Notes: generated from the letters alone by a model not told the origin. A DNA stretch of 8,200 bases from Fen-999 sp035505955 (GCA_035505955.1 DATJQH010000050.1:1-8200), one strand, 5' to 3'. Counted from the stretch's first letter, positions 1-6,170 are shown. Translations and numbers: made by a program.

Positions 1-179
1 TCGATCTCCATCCAGTCCGACGTGGCGTGGCGCGAAGCCTTGCGCGCCTTGACGCTGCCGGCGATCTGGATCGCGCCGGCGAACAGCAGCAGCTTTTCGG
101 TGAGCGTGGTCTTGCCCGCATCCGGGTGCGAAATGATGGCGAAAGTGCGCCGACGGGAAACTTCGGGGGCGAGAGACAC
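1..179 (-). CDS. prfC: Peptide chain release factor 3 (RF3), N-terminal part, truncated by window edge
   Basis: RF3 is the cytoplasmic translational GTPase that recycles release factors RF1/RF2 from the ribosome after termination. Only the first 59 residues are in the window; the family is about 530 residues. Reading the minus strand from a GTG at 179-177 gives RRRTFAIISHPDAGKTTLTE at residues 9-28. This contains the G1/P-loop (SHPDAGKT, residues 17-24) in the wording typical of RF3 rather than of EF-G or EF-Tu. RKASRHATSDWMEI follows at residues 46-59, the RF3-specific lead-in to switch I. The GTG start is chosen because GGAG (complement of 186-189) lies 6 bases upstream and no in-frame ATG fits. 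The gene is divergent from the serine hydrolase at 379 and is probably functionally unrelated to the rest of the window. Confidence 0.95.
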   Translation of the reverse strand, partial: MSLAPEVSRRRTFAIISHPDAGKTTLTEKLLLFAGAIQIAGSVKARKASRHATSDWMEI

Positions 180-258
180 GAAAGACTCCGGGGGAGCGGC
201 TCGAAGGGGCGCGATTATCCCCCGGAGCGCGGCATGGCAGCAAGCGCCCTGCGCGCAG

Positions 259-282
259 CACGGCGTACCACGGGGGCTGACT
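259..282 (+). repeat. 24-bp near-repeat, copy 1
   Basis: The sequence is CACGGCGTACCAC, then GGG, then GGCTGACT. The second copy at 3608-3631 is identical except for the three middle bases, which are CAC there (21 of 24 match). Both copies lie in non-coding gaps on the same strand. Function unknown. Confidence 0.6.
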
Positions 283-315
283 CTCGTCTCAGTCCTGCCG
301 GACGCGTCGGCGCGA

Positions 316-345
316 TTGACGACAGGTTGCCCGCTCTGCGACACT
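316..345 (+). promoter_or_regulatory. Weak sigma70-like promoter candidate for the serine hydrolase
   Basis: TTGACG at 316-321 matches 5 of 6 bases of the -35 consensus. An 18-base spacer leads to GACACT at 340-345, which matches only 3 of 6 bases of the -10 consensus. This would place transcription start roughly 30 bases before the ATG at 379. Support is positional and weak. Confidence 0.25.
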
Positions 346-378
346 GCGCGATCCTCGCGCCGTCTGCCCGAATCTGCC

Positions 379-2148
379 ATGCCCCCTCGCTTCACCGCCC
401 TCATCGCCGCCTGCCTCCTGCTGGTTTCCTGCGCATCCCAGCCGCCGGTCCTCGAAAAGCCGCTCGCCGGCGACTACGCCTACGCAAAGCAATATCTGAC
501 CTGGTTGATCGACCAGGAGATGTCCCGCAACGACATCACCGGGCTCAGCATCGCGCTCGTCGACGACCAGCAGGTCGTCTGGCAGAGCGGCTTCGGCTAT
601 GCCGACCTCGAGGACCGTGTCCCCGCCACACCGGAAACCCTGTATCGCGCGGGCTCCATCGCCAAGCTGTTTACCGCTTCGGCCGTGATGCAGCTGGCCG
701 AGCAGAAGCGGATCGATATCGACCGGCCGCTGTCGGAGGCCCTGCCGGAGTTCTCGATCAAGAGCCGCTTTGCGCATGCCGACGCAGTAACGGCGCGCAA
801 TGTGATGTCGCACTATTCCGGGCTGCCGTCCAATTACCTGTTGAACCTTTACGTGCGCAACCCCTCGCCGCACTTCGAGGTCGTCGTGGACGGGCTGCGC
901 GGCCAGTACATGGCCTTCCCGCCGAACAAGGTCTTTTCGTACTCCAACGCCGGCATGGCCGTGCTGGGCACGGCCGTGGAGAAGCTTTCCGGCGAGCCCT
1001 TCGCGGCCTACGTCGAGAAGCATTTCTTCGAGCCGCTGGGCATGACGGGCAGCAGCTTCTCGAACCGGCCGCTGGCGAAGACCTACGACAAGCACCAGCT
1101 CGTCGAGCCCTATTCGTTGCGTGACATGCCGGCGGCCGGGCTGCTGAGCAACGTGGTCGACCTGTCCCGCTTCATCCGCATGGAGTTCGCGCGCGGCGTG
1201 CTCGACGGCCGGCGCGTGCTGGCGCCGGACTCCGTGGCGGAGATGCTGCGGCCACAGAACGAGAAGGCGCCGTTCGCGTTCGACGCGCTGGTTGGGCTCG
1301 GCTGGATGCTGCATGGCATCCCGGTGCCCGGCGGCGGCGTGGTCGCCAGCCACGGCGGCTCGCTGCCGGATTCGCACAGCATGCTGGCCATCCTGCCCGA
1401 GCACAAGCTCGGCGTCGTCGTGCTGACGAATTCCGGAAGTTCCCATATGGCGGTGTCGAAGATCGCCGGCGAGGCCCTGCGCCTGATGCTCGCTGCACGC
1501 GAAGGCACCCTGCCTGCGGCGCCGCCCGCCGTGGCGCGCTCGCCGGAGCGGGCGCCGACGCCCGAGGAATTGAAGCTGGTCGACGGCTACTTCGACACGC
1601 TGGTCGGACTGGCCCACGTGTCTACGGCCTCCGGCAAGATCGACGCCGAAGCGGCCGGCCATCATTTCCGGCTGGTGCCCCACGAGGACGGGCAGTTCAC
1701 CCTCGAGTACAAGCTGTTCAACCTCCTGGCCGTGCAGGTGCGCGAATTCGAGGACGTGCGCCTGACGCTGGCGAACATCGACGGCCGCCAGGTGGTCGCC
1801 GGCCGCATCGGCGGCGAAACCATGCTGTTCGGCGAGAAGATCCAGGCGCCGAAACTGCCCGACTCGTTCCGCCGGTTCCTCGGCAGCTACGAAATCGTGG
1901 ACCGGATGGACGGACCGACGCCGCAAAGCGTCGTGCTCAAGGAGGACCATGGCCTCATGATCGGCGAGGCGCGCTTCGCCGAGGTCCCCGATCTGCCGCT
2001 GCGCATCGGCTTCGTGCCGGTGTCGGACAGCGAAGTGATCACCGCGGGACTGGGCACGGGTCGCGGCGACACGGTACGATTCTTCCTGGAGGGCGGCGAA
2101 CCCCGCCTCGCCTACTCGGGCATCGAGTTCCGGATGAAGACGAACTGA
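379..2148 (+). CDS. Beta-lactamase-fold serine hydrolase (class C/PBP4*-like), lipoprotein
   Basis: Predicted 589-residue lipoprotein of the serine beta-lactamase/D-alanyl-D-alanine peptidase/esterase superfamily. Residues 1-17 are a short signal peptide ending in a lipobox, LVS-C18, so it is probably lipid-anchored in the envelope. The second mature residue is alanine, not aspartate, which favours the outer membrane. The catalytic motifs are visible: S93-I-A-K96 (nucleophile serine and general-base lysine), Y188-S-N190, and H325-G-G in place of the KTG motif, as in many esterase or peptidase members. The catalytic domain covers about residues 35-375. A proline-rich linker (about 379-395) leads to an extra domain of about 190 residues of unrecognised function. 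The ATG at 379 is chosen because it begins the signal peptide, although no strong ribosome binding site precedes it. The substrate cannot be told from sequence, and antibiotic hydrolysis should not be assumed. Its stop is one base from the oxyR start. Confidence 0.88.
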   Translation: MPPRFTALIAACLLLVSCASQPPVLEKPLAGDYAYAKQYLTWLIDQEMSRNDITGLSIALVDDQQVVWQSGFGYADLEDRVPATPETLYRAGSIAKLFTASAVMQLAEQKRIDIDRPLSEALPEFSIKSRFAHADAVTARNVMSHYSGLPSNYLLNLYVRNPSPHFEVVVDGLRGQYMAFPPNKVFSYSNAGMAVLGTAVEKLSGEPFAAYVEKHFFEPLGMTGSSFSNRPLAKTYDKHQLVEPYSLRDMPAAGLLSNVVDLSRFIRMEFARGVLDGRRVLAPDSVAEMLRPQNEKAPFAFDALVGLGWMLHGIPVPGGGVVASHGGSLPDSHSMLAILPEHKLGVVVLTNSGSSHMAVSKIAGEALRLMLAAREGTLPAAPPAVARSPERAPTPEELKLVDGYFDTLVGLAHVSTASGKIDAEAAGHHFRLVPHEDGQFTLEYKLFNLLAVQVREFEDVRLTLANIDGRQVVAGRIGGETMLFGEKIQAPKLPDSFRRFLGSYEIVDRMDGPTPQSVVLKEDHGLMIGEARFAEVPDLPLRIGFVPVSDSEVITAGLGTGRGDTVRFFLEGGEPRLAYSGIEFRMKTN

Positions 2149-2149
2149 C

Positions 2150-3064
2150 ATGACGCTCACGGACCTCCGCTACATCGTCGCCCTCGCGCGCGAACGCCAT
2201 TTCGGCCACGCCGCCGAGAAGTGCTTCGTATCGCAGCCGACGCTTTCGGTGGCCGTGAAGAAACTCGAAGACGAACTCGGCGTCATCCTGTTCGAGCGCT
2301 CGCCGCTCGAAGTGCGCGTGACGCCGATCGGCGAGCGCGTCGTGGCGCAGGCGGAGCGCGTACTTTCGGAGGCGAACCAGCTCGCCGAAATCGCCGCCGC
2401 CGGCAAGAATCCGCTCGCCGGGCCATTGCGCCTGGGCGTGATCTACACCATCGGCCCGTGGCTGCTACCCAAGCTGGTGCCGCTCCTGCACGAACGTGCG
2501 CCCGAGATGCCGCTGCTGCTGGAAGAGAACTACACGCAGCGCCTGCTGGAAAGGCTCAAGGCCGCCGAACTCGACATCGCCATCCTGGCGCTGCCGGTCG
2601 AGGAGCCGGGGCTGGTCGCGCAGCCCGTCTACGACGAAGCCTTCCGCGCCCTGATGCCGGCAAACCATCGCTGGGTCAAGGCCAGGTCGATTGCGCCGGA
2701 CAAACTGCTCGAAGAGCCGATCCTCATGCTTGGCCGCGGCAACTGCTTCCGCGACCAGGTGCTCGACCTGTGCGCCCGGGCCGGCGCGGGCGGCCCGCAG
2801 GTGCTGGAAGGCAGTTCGCTGGAAACCATACGCCACATGGTGGCTTCTGGCGTCGGCGTAACCGTGATGCCGGCCACCGCGGTCGACGACATCCCGAAGA
2901 ACGACGCGCTGCTGCGCGTGCGCTCGTTCGCGGAACCGACGCCGAGCAGGCGCGTCGGCATCGTCTGGCGCGCAAGCTTCCCGCGCCACCAGGCCATCGA
3001 CCTGCTGCGGCGCGCGCTGCTCGATTGCAAGCTGCCCGGCACCAAGGCCATCCGTGCCCGATAG
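2150..3064 (+). CDS. oxyR: OxyR, LysR-family hydrogen peroxide sensor and activator
   Basis: A 304-residue cytoplasmic LysR-type regulator that senses H2O2 through a reversible disulfide and activates peroxide-defence genes. The N-terminal winged helix-turn-helix covers about residues 1-60, with FVSQPTLSVAVKKLEDELG (residues 26-44) as the typical OxyR recognition region. The effector domain contains GRGNCFRDQVLDLC (residues 195-208). This puts cysteines exactly at 199 and 208, the positions of the E. coli redox pair, including the C-F/L-R-D-Q context; this is what separates OxyR from other LysR proteins. A third cysteine, C25, sits in the DNA-binding domain. The length equals the family norm. 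The start lies one base after the hydrolase stop, so it may be translationally coupled or co-transcribed. The stop codon is inside a strong OxyR-type binding element that faces the rubrerythrin gene. Confidence 0.96.
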   Translation: MTLTDLRYIVALARERHFGHAAEKCFVSQPTLSVAVKKLEDELGVILFERSPLEVRVTPIGERVVAQAERVLSEANQLAEIAAAGKNPLAGPLRLGVIYTIGPWLLPKLVPLLHERAPEMPLLLEENYTQRLLERLKAAELDIAILALPVEEPGLVAQPVYDEAFRALMPANHRWVKARSIAPDKLLEEPILMLGRGNCFRDQVLDLCARAGAGGPQVLEGSSLETIRHMVASGVGVTVMPATAVDDIPKNDALLRVRSFAEPTPSRRVGIVWRASFPRHQAIDLLRRALLDCKLPGTKAIRAR

Positions 3065-3097
3065 CCGGTCGCTATCGAAGCCGTAGGCAAATCCAAT
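3061..3097 (+). promoter_or_regulatory. OxyR binding site upstream of rubrerythrin
   Basis: The OxyR consensus is four tetranucleotides, ATAG-N7-CTAT-N7-ATAG-N7-CTAT. Here the elements are ATAG (3061-3064), CTAT (3072-3075), GTAG (3083-3086) and CAAT (3094-3097). Spacing is exact, with 14 of 16 defined bases matching. The first pair extends to CGATAG/CTATCG. The element overlaps the oxyR stop codon and lies 85 bases before the rubrerythrin ATG. By analogy with the dps site, a -10 would fall near 3117-3126, where only weak matches (TACTAA, TAAGGT) are seen. Weak core promoters are common at activator-dependent genes. It could also mediate feedback on oxyR mRNA ends, but the spacing favours activation of the downstream genes. 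Confidence 0.8.
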
Positions 3098-3181
3098 TTC
3101 CTTTTGTTCCCGTCGAGTACTAAGGTGTCAATGCGAGGCCGCGCAGGCCCACCCCTGACCCACGACGAGAGGAGATCGACC

Positions 3182-3598
3182 ATGCAACTCAAAGGTTCCA
3201 AGACCGAGAAGCATTTGAAGGACGCGTTCGCAGGCGAATCGCAAGCCAACCGTCGCTACCTGTACTTCGCCAACAAGGCCGACGTCGAAGGCTATGCCGA
3301 CGTGGCGGCCCTGTTCCGCTCCACGGCGGAAGGCGAGACCGGCCACGCCCACGGCCACCTCGAGTATCTCGAAAAGGTCGGCGACCCGGCCACCGGCCTG
3401 CCGTTCGGCGCCACCAAGGACAACCTCAAGTCGGCCGTCGCCGGCGAGACGCACGAGTACACCGATATGTACCCGGGCATGGCCAAGGATGCGCGCGCCG
3501 AAGGCTTCGAGGAGATTGCCGACTGGTTCGAGACGCTGGCCAAGGCCGAGCGGTCGCACGCCAACCGCTACACCAAGGCCCTGAACGAGCTCGGCTGA
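3182..3598 (+). CDS. rbr: Rubrerythrin, diiron peroxidase domain only (no rubredoxin domain)
   Basis: A 138-residue ferritin-like diiron protein. Rubrerythrins reduce H2O2 to water in the cytoplasm using electrons passed through rubredoxin-type partners. Candidate diiron ligands are E19 (GESQANRRY), E52 and H55 (ETGH), E89 and E92 (ETHEY), and E123 and H126 (ERSH), giving the doubled ExxH pattern of the family with the extra glutamate that distinguishes rubrerythrins from ferritins. Classical rubrerythrins are about 190 residues with a C-terminal CxxC...CxxC rubredoxin domain. That domain is absent here and the protein has no cysteine at all, so an external electron donor is needed. The ATG at 3182 is chosen for AGAGGAG (3168-3174), 7 bases upstream; longer in-frame starts lie before this site and add unrelated sequence. 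It is first in a likely operon with the Fe-S and DUF3501 genes, behind an OxyR site. Confidence 0.92.
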   Translation: MQLKGSKTEKHLKDAFAGESQANRRYLYFANKADVEGYADVAALFRSTAEGETGHAHGHLEYLEKVGDPATGLPFGATKDNLKSAVAGETHEYTDMYPGMAKDARAEGFEEIADWFETLAKAERSHANRYTKALNELG

Positions 3599-3607
3599 GC
3601 CTGCTTC

Positions 3608-3631
3608 CACGGCGTACCACCACGGCTGACT
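3608..3631 (+). repeat. 24-bp near-repeat, copy 2
   Basis: The sequence is CACGGCGTACCAC, then CAC, then GGCTGACT. It matches the copy at 259-282 at 21 of 24 positions. It sits in the 50-base gap between rubrerythrin and the Fe-S gene, directly before the latter's ribosome binding site, so it would be present in the operon transcript. Confidence 0.6.
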
Positions 3632-3648
3632 TTACGGGAGGAGGCGGA

Positions 3649-4977
3649 ATGGCCGCACGCGAAGGCAATCTCGAAGCGCCCACGCGCCATCCCCTCGACT
3701 GGCGGAATCCGGAGTTCTACAGCGAAGCGGCGCTCCACGAGGAAATGGAGCGCGTCTTCGAGATTTGCCATGGATGCCGCCGCTGCGTCAGCCTGTGCCA
3801 AAGCTTTCCGACGCTGTTCGATCTCGTCGACAATTCCGCGTCGACGGAGGTCGACGGCGTCGCCAAGGCCGACTACGCCAAGGTCGTCGATCACTGCTAC
3901 CTGTGCGACCTGTGCTACATGACCAAGTGCCCGTACGTGCCGCCGCATGCGTGGAACGTCGATTTTCCCCACCTGATGCTGCGCGCCAAGGCGGTGCACT
4001 ACAAGAACCATGGCGCCAAGTTGCGCGACAAGGTGCTGACCAGCACCGACATGGTCGGCCGTTTTGCCGGCATTCCGATCGTCGCGCCGACGGTGAATGC
4101 GGTGAACAAGGTGGGCGTGGCACGCAAGGCTCTGGAAGCGGTCGCCGGCATTCACGCCGAGGCCTGGCTGCCCGAGTTCTCCGGCAAGCCCTTGCGCCGA
4201 CGCCTGCGCAAACTACCTGCCGACACGCGCGGCGAGCCGGCCGGCAGGACCACCGGCAAGGTGGCGCTGTTCGCCACCTGCTACATGAACCGCAACGAGC
4301 CGGGACCGGGCGAGGACCTGCTCGCCGTCTTCGAACACAACGGCATCCCGGTGACCATCGCCGAGAAGGAGCGCTGCTGCGGCATGCCCAAGCTGGAGCT
4401 GGGCGACCTCGACGCCGTGCAGGCGGCCAAGGAAGGCAACATTCCGGTGCTGGCCAGGATGGTCGACGAGGGTTGGGACCTCACGGCATTGATTCCTTCC
4501 TGCGTACTGATGTTCAAGCAGGAACTGCCGCTGATGTACCCGGACGATCCGGACGTGATCAAGGTGAAGAACGCGTTCTACGATCCGTTCGAGTACCTGA
4601 TGCTGCGCCACAAGGAAGGCCGGCTGAAGACGGACTTCAAGCAGCCACTCGGCAAGGTGGCCTACCACGCCGCCTGCCACCAGCGCGTGCAGAACATCGG
4701 CCCGAAGACGAAGGAAGCGCTGTCGCTGGTGCCCGGCACCGAGGTGGACATCATCGAGCGCTGCTCGGGCCACGACGGCACCTACGCGGTGAAGAAGGAG
4801 TTCCACCAGCACGCCATGAAGATCGTCAAGCCGGTGGTGACACGTGTGAACCAGGCTGAGCCGGATCACTACGGCTCGGACTGCGCCATGGCCGGCCACC
4901 ACATCGCCCACGCGCGTGCCGACGGCACCGCGCCCGAACATCCCATGACGCTGCTGCGCATCGCCTACGGAGTTTGA
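3649..4977 (+). CDS. Rubrerythrin-associated Fe-S oxidoreductase-like protein (HdrD/GlpC type, two 4Fe-4S and two CCG domains)
   Basis: A 442-residue protein related to heterodisulfide reductase subunit D and GlpC, probably an electron carrier. The N-terminal part holds two [4Fe-4S] motifs: C40-x2-C43-x2-C46-x3-C50, and C83-x2-C86-x2-C89-x4-C94-P. Two CCG-type domains follow. The first has C211, C243-C244-G and C285. The second has C343 (AACHQR), C372 in RCSGHDGTY, and C412; here the usual cysteine pair is reduced to a single cysteine. No transmembrane segment or flavin-binding motif is evident. The ATG at 3649 has an excellent ribosome binding site (GGGAGGAGG, 3637-3645). Genes of this type are known next to rubrerythrin and DUF3501 genes. 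Because the rubrerythrin here lacks a rubredoxin domain, I infer that this protein is its reductase or a link to the donor; the sequence alone does not prove it. Confidence 0.88.
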   Translation: MAAREGNLEAPTRHPLDWRNPEFYSEAALHEEMERVFEICHGCRRCVSLCQSFPTLFDLVDNSASTEVDGVAKADYAKVVDHCYLCDLCYMTKCPYVPPHAWNVDFPHLMLRAKAVHYKNHGAKLRDKVLTSTDMVGRFAGIPIVAPTVNAVNKVGVARKALEAVAGIHAEAWLPEFSGKPLRRRLRKLPADTRGEPAGRTTGKVALFATCYMNRNEPGPGEDLLAVFEHNGIPVTIAEKERCCGMPKLELGDLDAVQAAKEGNIPVLARMVDEGWDLTALIPSCVLMFKQELPLMYPDDPDVIKVKNAFYDPFEYLMLRHKEGRLKTDFKQPLGKVAYHAACHQRVQNIGPKTKEALSLVPGTEVDIIERCSGHDGTYAVKKEFHQHAMKIVKPVVTRVNQAEPDHYGSDCAMAGHHIAHARADGTAPEHPMTLLRIAYGV

Positions 4978-4979
4978 CC

Positions 4980-5555
4980 ATGCTGACCCACGCCGACCTC
5001 TACAGCCTCGAACAATATGCCCGCGCGCGGCCGGAGTTCCGCGCCAAGGTGATGGCGCACAAGAAGGAGCGCCTCGTCGCCCTCGGCCCCAACGCCACGC
5101 TGTACTTCGAGGACCGCCTCACGATGCAGTACCAGGTGCAGGAAATGCTGCGCCTGGAGCGCATCTACGAGCCGGAACTGATCCAGGACGAACTCGACGT
5201 CTACAACCCGCTGATCCCCGACGGCAGCAACTGGAAGGCGACCTTCATGATCGAGTTCTCAGATCCGGAACAGCGCAAGGTTGAATTGGCGAAGATGATC
5301 GGCATCGAGAAGGCCGTCTGGGTGCAGGTGGCCGACTTCGCGCGCGTGACGCCGATCGCCAACGAAGACCTCGAGCGTGAAACGGAGGAGAAGACCTCGT
5401 CGGTGCATTTCCTCCGCTTCGAGCTGACGGCGCCGATGATCGCGGCGCTGAAGAAGGGTGCCGGGCTGACCATGGGCATCGACCATCCGGCCTGCCGCGT
5501 GACGGCGACCCCGTCGCCGGCCGTGCGGGCATCATTGATGGAGGACCTGGCCTGA
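4980..5555 (+). CDS. DUF3501 family protein
   Basis: A 191-residue soluble protein of the DUF3501 family, whose biochemical function I do not know. Blocks that look family-typical are ALGPNATLYFEDRLTMQYQV (residues 34-53), ELDVYNPLIPDGSNWKATFM (71-90), TSSVHFLRFEL (139-149) and GIDHP (166-170). Many acidic and aromatic residues, and H143 and H169, are candidates for metal or partner binding. There is one cysteine (C172), so it is not an Fe-S protein. The start is the ATG at 4980: GGAG at 4969-4972 is 7 bases upstream, whereas the in-frame TTG at 4974 would be only one base from it. The start lies two bases after the Fe-S gene's stop, so the two are almost certainly co-translated. Context makes it a partner of the rubrerythrin/Fe-S pair. 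Confidence 0.87.
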   Translation: MLTHADLYSLEQYARARPEFRAKVMAHKKERLVALGPNATLYFEDRLTMQYQVQEMLRLERIYEPELIQDELDVYNPLIPDGSNWKATFMIEFSDPEQRKVELAKMIGIEKAVWVQVADFARVTPIANEDLERETEEKTSSVHFLRFELTAPMIAALKKGAGLTMGIDHPACRVTATPSPAVRASLMEDLA

Positions 5556-5564
5556 GCGGATGCG

Positions 5565-5601
5565 ATAGCAATTCCCTATCGATGCCATGTTCATGTTTCA
5601 T
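5565..5601 (+). promoter_or_regulatory. OxyR-type binding site upstream of dps
   Basis: ATAG (5565-5568) and CTAT (5576-5579), separated by exactly seven bases and extended to CGATAG/CTATCG, repeat the core of the site before rubrerythrin. The second half is degenerate: ATGT at 5587-5590 and TCAT at 5598-5601, each 2 of 4 matching at the right spacing. The 37-bp element ends exactly where the -35 of the predicted dps promoter begins, the geometry expected for OxyR activation. The palindrome could also fold as a small stem, but it has only six pairs and no T-run, so a terminator is unlikely. Confidence 0.7.
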
Positions 5602-5630
5602 TGGTCCGCCTGGCCGCAGTTCCTTATCAT
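5601..5630 (+). promoter_or_regulatory. Predicted dps promoter
   Basis: TATCAT at 5625-5630 matches 5 of 6 bases of the -10 consensus. TTGGTC at 5601-5606, a weak -35, is 18 bases upstream and abuts the OxyR-type element. Transcription would start near 5637, about 30 bases before the dps ATG at 5668. A poor -35 fits an activator-dependent promoter. Confidence 0.5.
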
Positions 5631-5667
5631 GTGAATCGTCTGCGGCTCAATTCCATAGGAGAGGACC

Positions 5668-6156
5668 ATGAAGAGCAGGAAGGCACCCGGCATCGACATC
5701 GGCATCAGCGACAAGGACCGTTCAGCCATCGCCAGAGGGCTTTCGGCGTTCCTCGCCGACAGCTATACGCTCTACCTGATGACGCACAACTACCACTGGA
5801 ACGTCACCGGGCCGATGTTCAACACCCTGCACCTGATGTTCATGGGCCAGTACACGGAGCAGTGGAACGCGCTCGACCTGATCGCCGAACGCATCCGCGC
5901 CCTCGGCCATCCCGCGCCCGGCACCTACAGGGAATTCGTCAGGCTCGCCAGCATCAAGGAAAAGGACGGCGTGCCCAAGGCCACCGACATGATCCGCAAC
6001 CTGGTGGCGGCGCAGGAAGCGACGGCGCGCACCGCGCGCAGCCTCTTCCCGGCCGTCGATAAGGCGAACGACCAGCCGACCATGGACCTGCTCACCCAGC
6101 GGCTGGAGATTCACGAGAAGACCGCCTGGATGTTGCGCAGCCTCCTCGAGGACTGA
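5668..6156 (+). CDS. dps: Dps-family DNA-binding/iron-sequestering miniferritin
   Basis: A 162-residue member of the Dps family: dodecameric cytoplasmic proteins that oxidise and store Fe(II) with H2O2 and often coat DNA. The family signature runs from H43-W-N-V-T-G (residues 43-48) through H55, and LIAERIRALG follows at residues 71-80. Aligned without gaps to E. coli Dps, H43, H55, D70 and E74 occupy the ferroxidase positions H51, H63, D78 and E82. The position of D67 is methionine (M59), so one iron ligand is replaced. The N-terminal tail is short (MKSRKAPG) but has three basic residues that could contact DNA. AGGAGAGG (5657-5664) lies 3 bases before the ATG. The OxyR-type element and promoter upstream suggest peroxide induction. 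It is convergent with the bactofilin gene. Confidence 0.92.
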   Translation: MKSRKAPGIDIGISDKDRSAIARGLSAFLADSYTLYLMTHNYHWNVTGPMFNTLHLMFMGQYTEQWNALDLIAERIRALGHPAPGTYREFVRLASIKEKDGVPKATDMIRNLVAAQEATARTARSLFPAVDKANDQPTMDLLTQRLEIHEKTAWMLRSLLED

Positions 6157-6170
6157 CCTAGGCGGTCTTC
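6117..6170. repeat. 11-bp inverted repeat spanning the convergent dps/bactofilin 3' ends
   Basis: GAAGACCGCCT (6117-6127) is the exact reverse complement of AGGCGGTCTTC (6160-6170), with a 32-base loop that itself contains the palindrome TCCTCGAGGA. Each arm lies in the coding 3' end of one gene: both proteins read Lys-Thr-Ala there. No T-run follows on either side, so it is at best a weak bidirectional terminator or an mRNA 3'-end stabiliser. The inverted repeat is directly visible; its function is inference. Confidence 0.4.

Larger units (their letters stand above)
180..378. other. Divergent intergenic region between prfC and the serine hydrolase gene
   Basis: A 199-base gap separating the two divergent starts. 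The plus-strand frame of the hydrolase stays open right through it, but that is a GC-rich accident: the translated stretch has no recognisable protein character and the lipoprotein signal peptide begins only at 379. The gap holds the prfC ribosome binding site (186-189), one copy of a 24-bp near-repeat (259-282) and a weak promoter candidate (316-345). Confidence 0.7.

Noticed and set aside
22..378. In-frame upstream extension of the serine hydrolase (119 more residues)
   Set aside because: The extension has no protein-like pattern, overlaps prfC on the other strand, and would bury the lipoprotein signal peptide that begins at 379.
289..2160. 623-residue minus-strand open frame opposite the serine hydrolase
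   Set aside because: It is a shadow of a GC-rich gene: Arg/His/Ala-rich with no recognisable domain, fully antisense to a gene with clear catalytic motifs.
3104..3181. Longer rubrerythrin start at 3104
   Set aside because: The added 26 residues are not family-like, and AGAGGAG at 3168-3174 clearly serves the ATG at 3182.
4974..4979. TTG at 4974 as the DUF3501 start
   Set aside because: It would be only one base from the GGAG, whereas the ATG at 4980 has a 7-base spacing and starts with the typical MLT.
5563..5581. CGATAG...CTATCG as a rho-independent terminator after the DUF3501 gene
   Set aside because: The stem is only six pairs with no T-run, and the same element before rubrerythrin fits the OxyR spacing rule; a binding site explains both.
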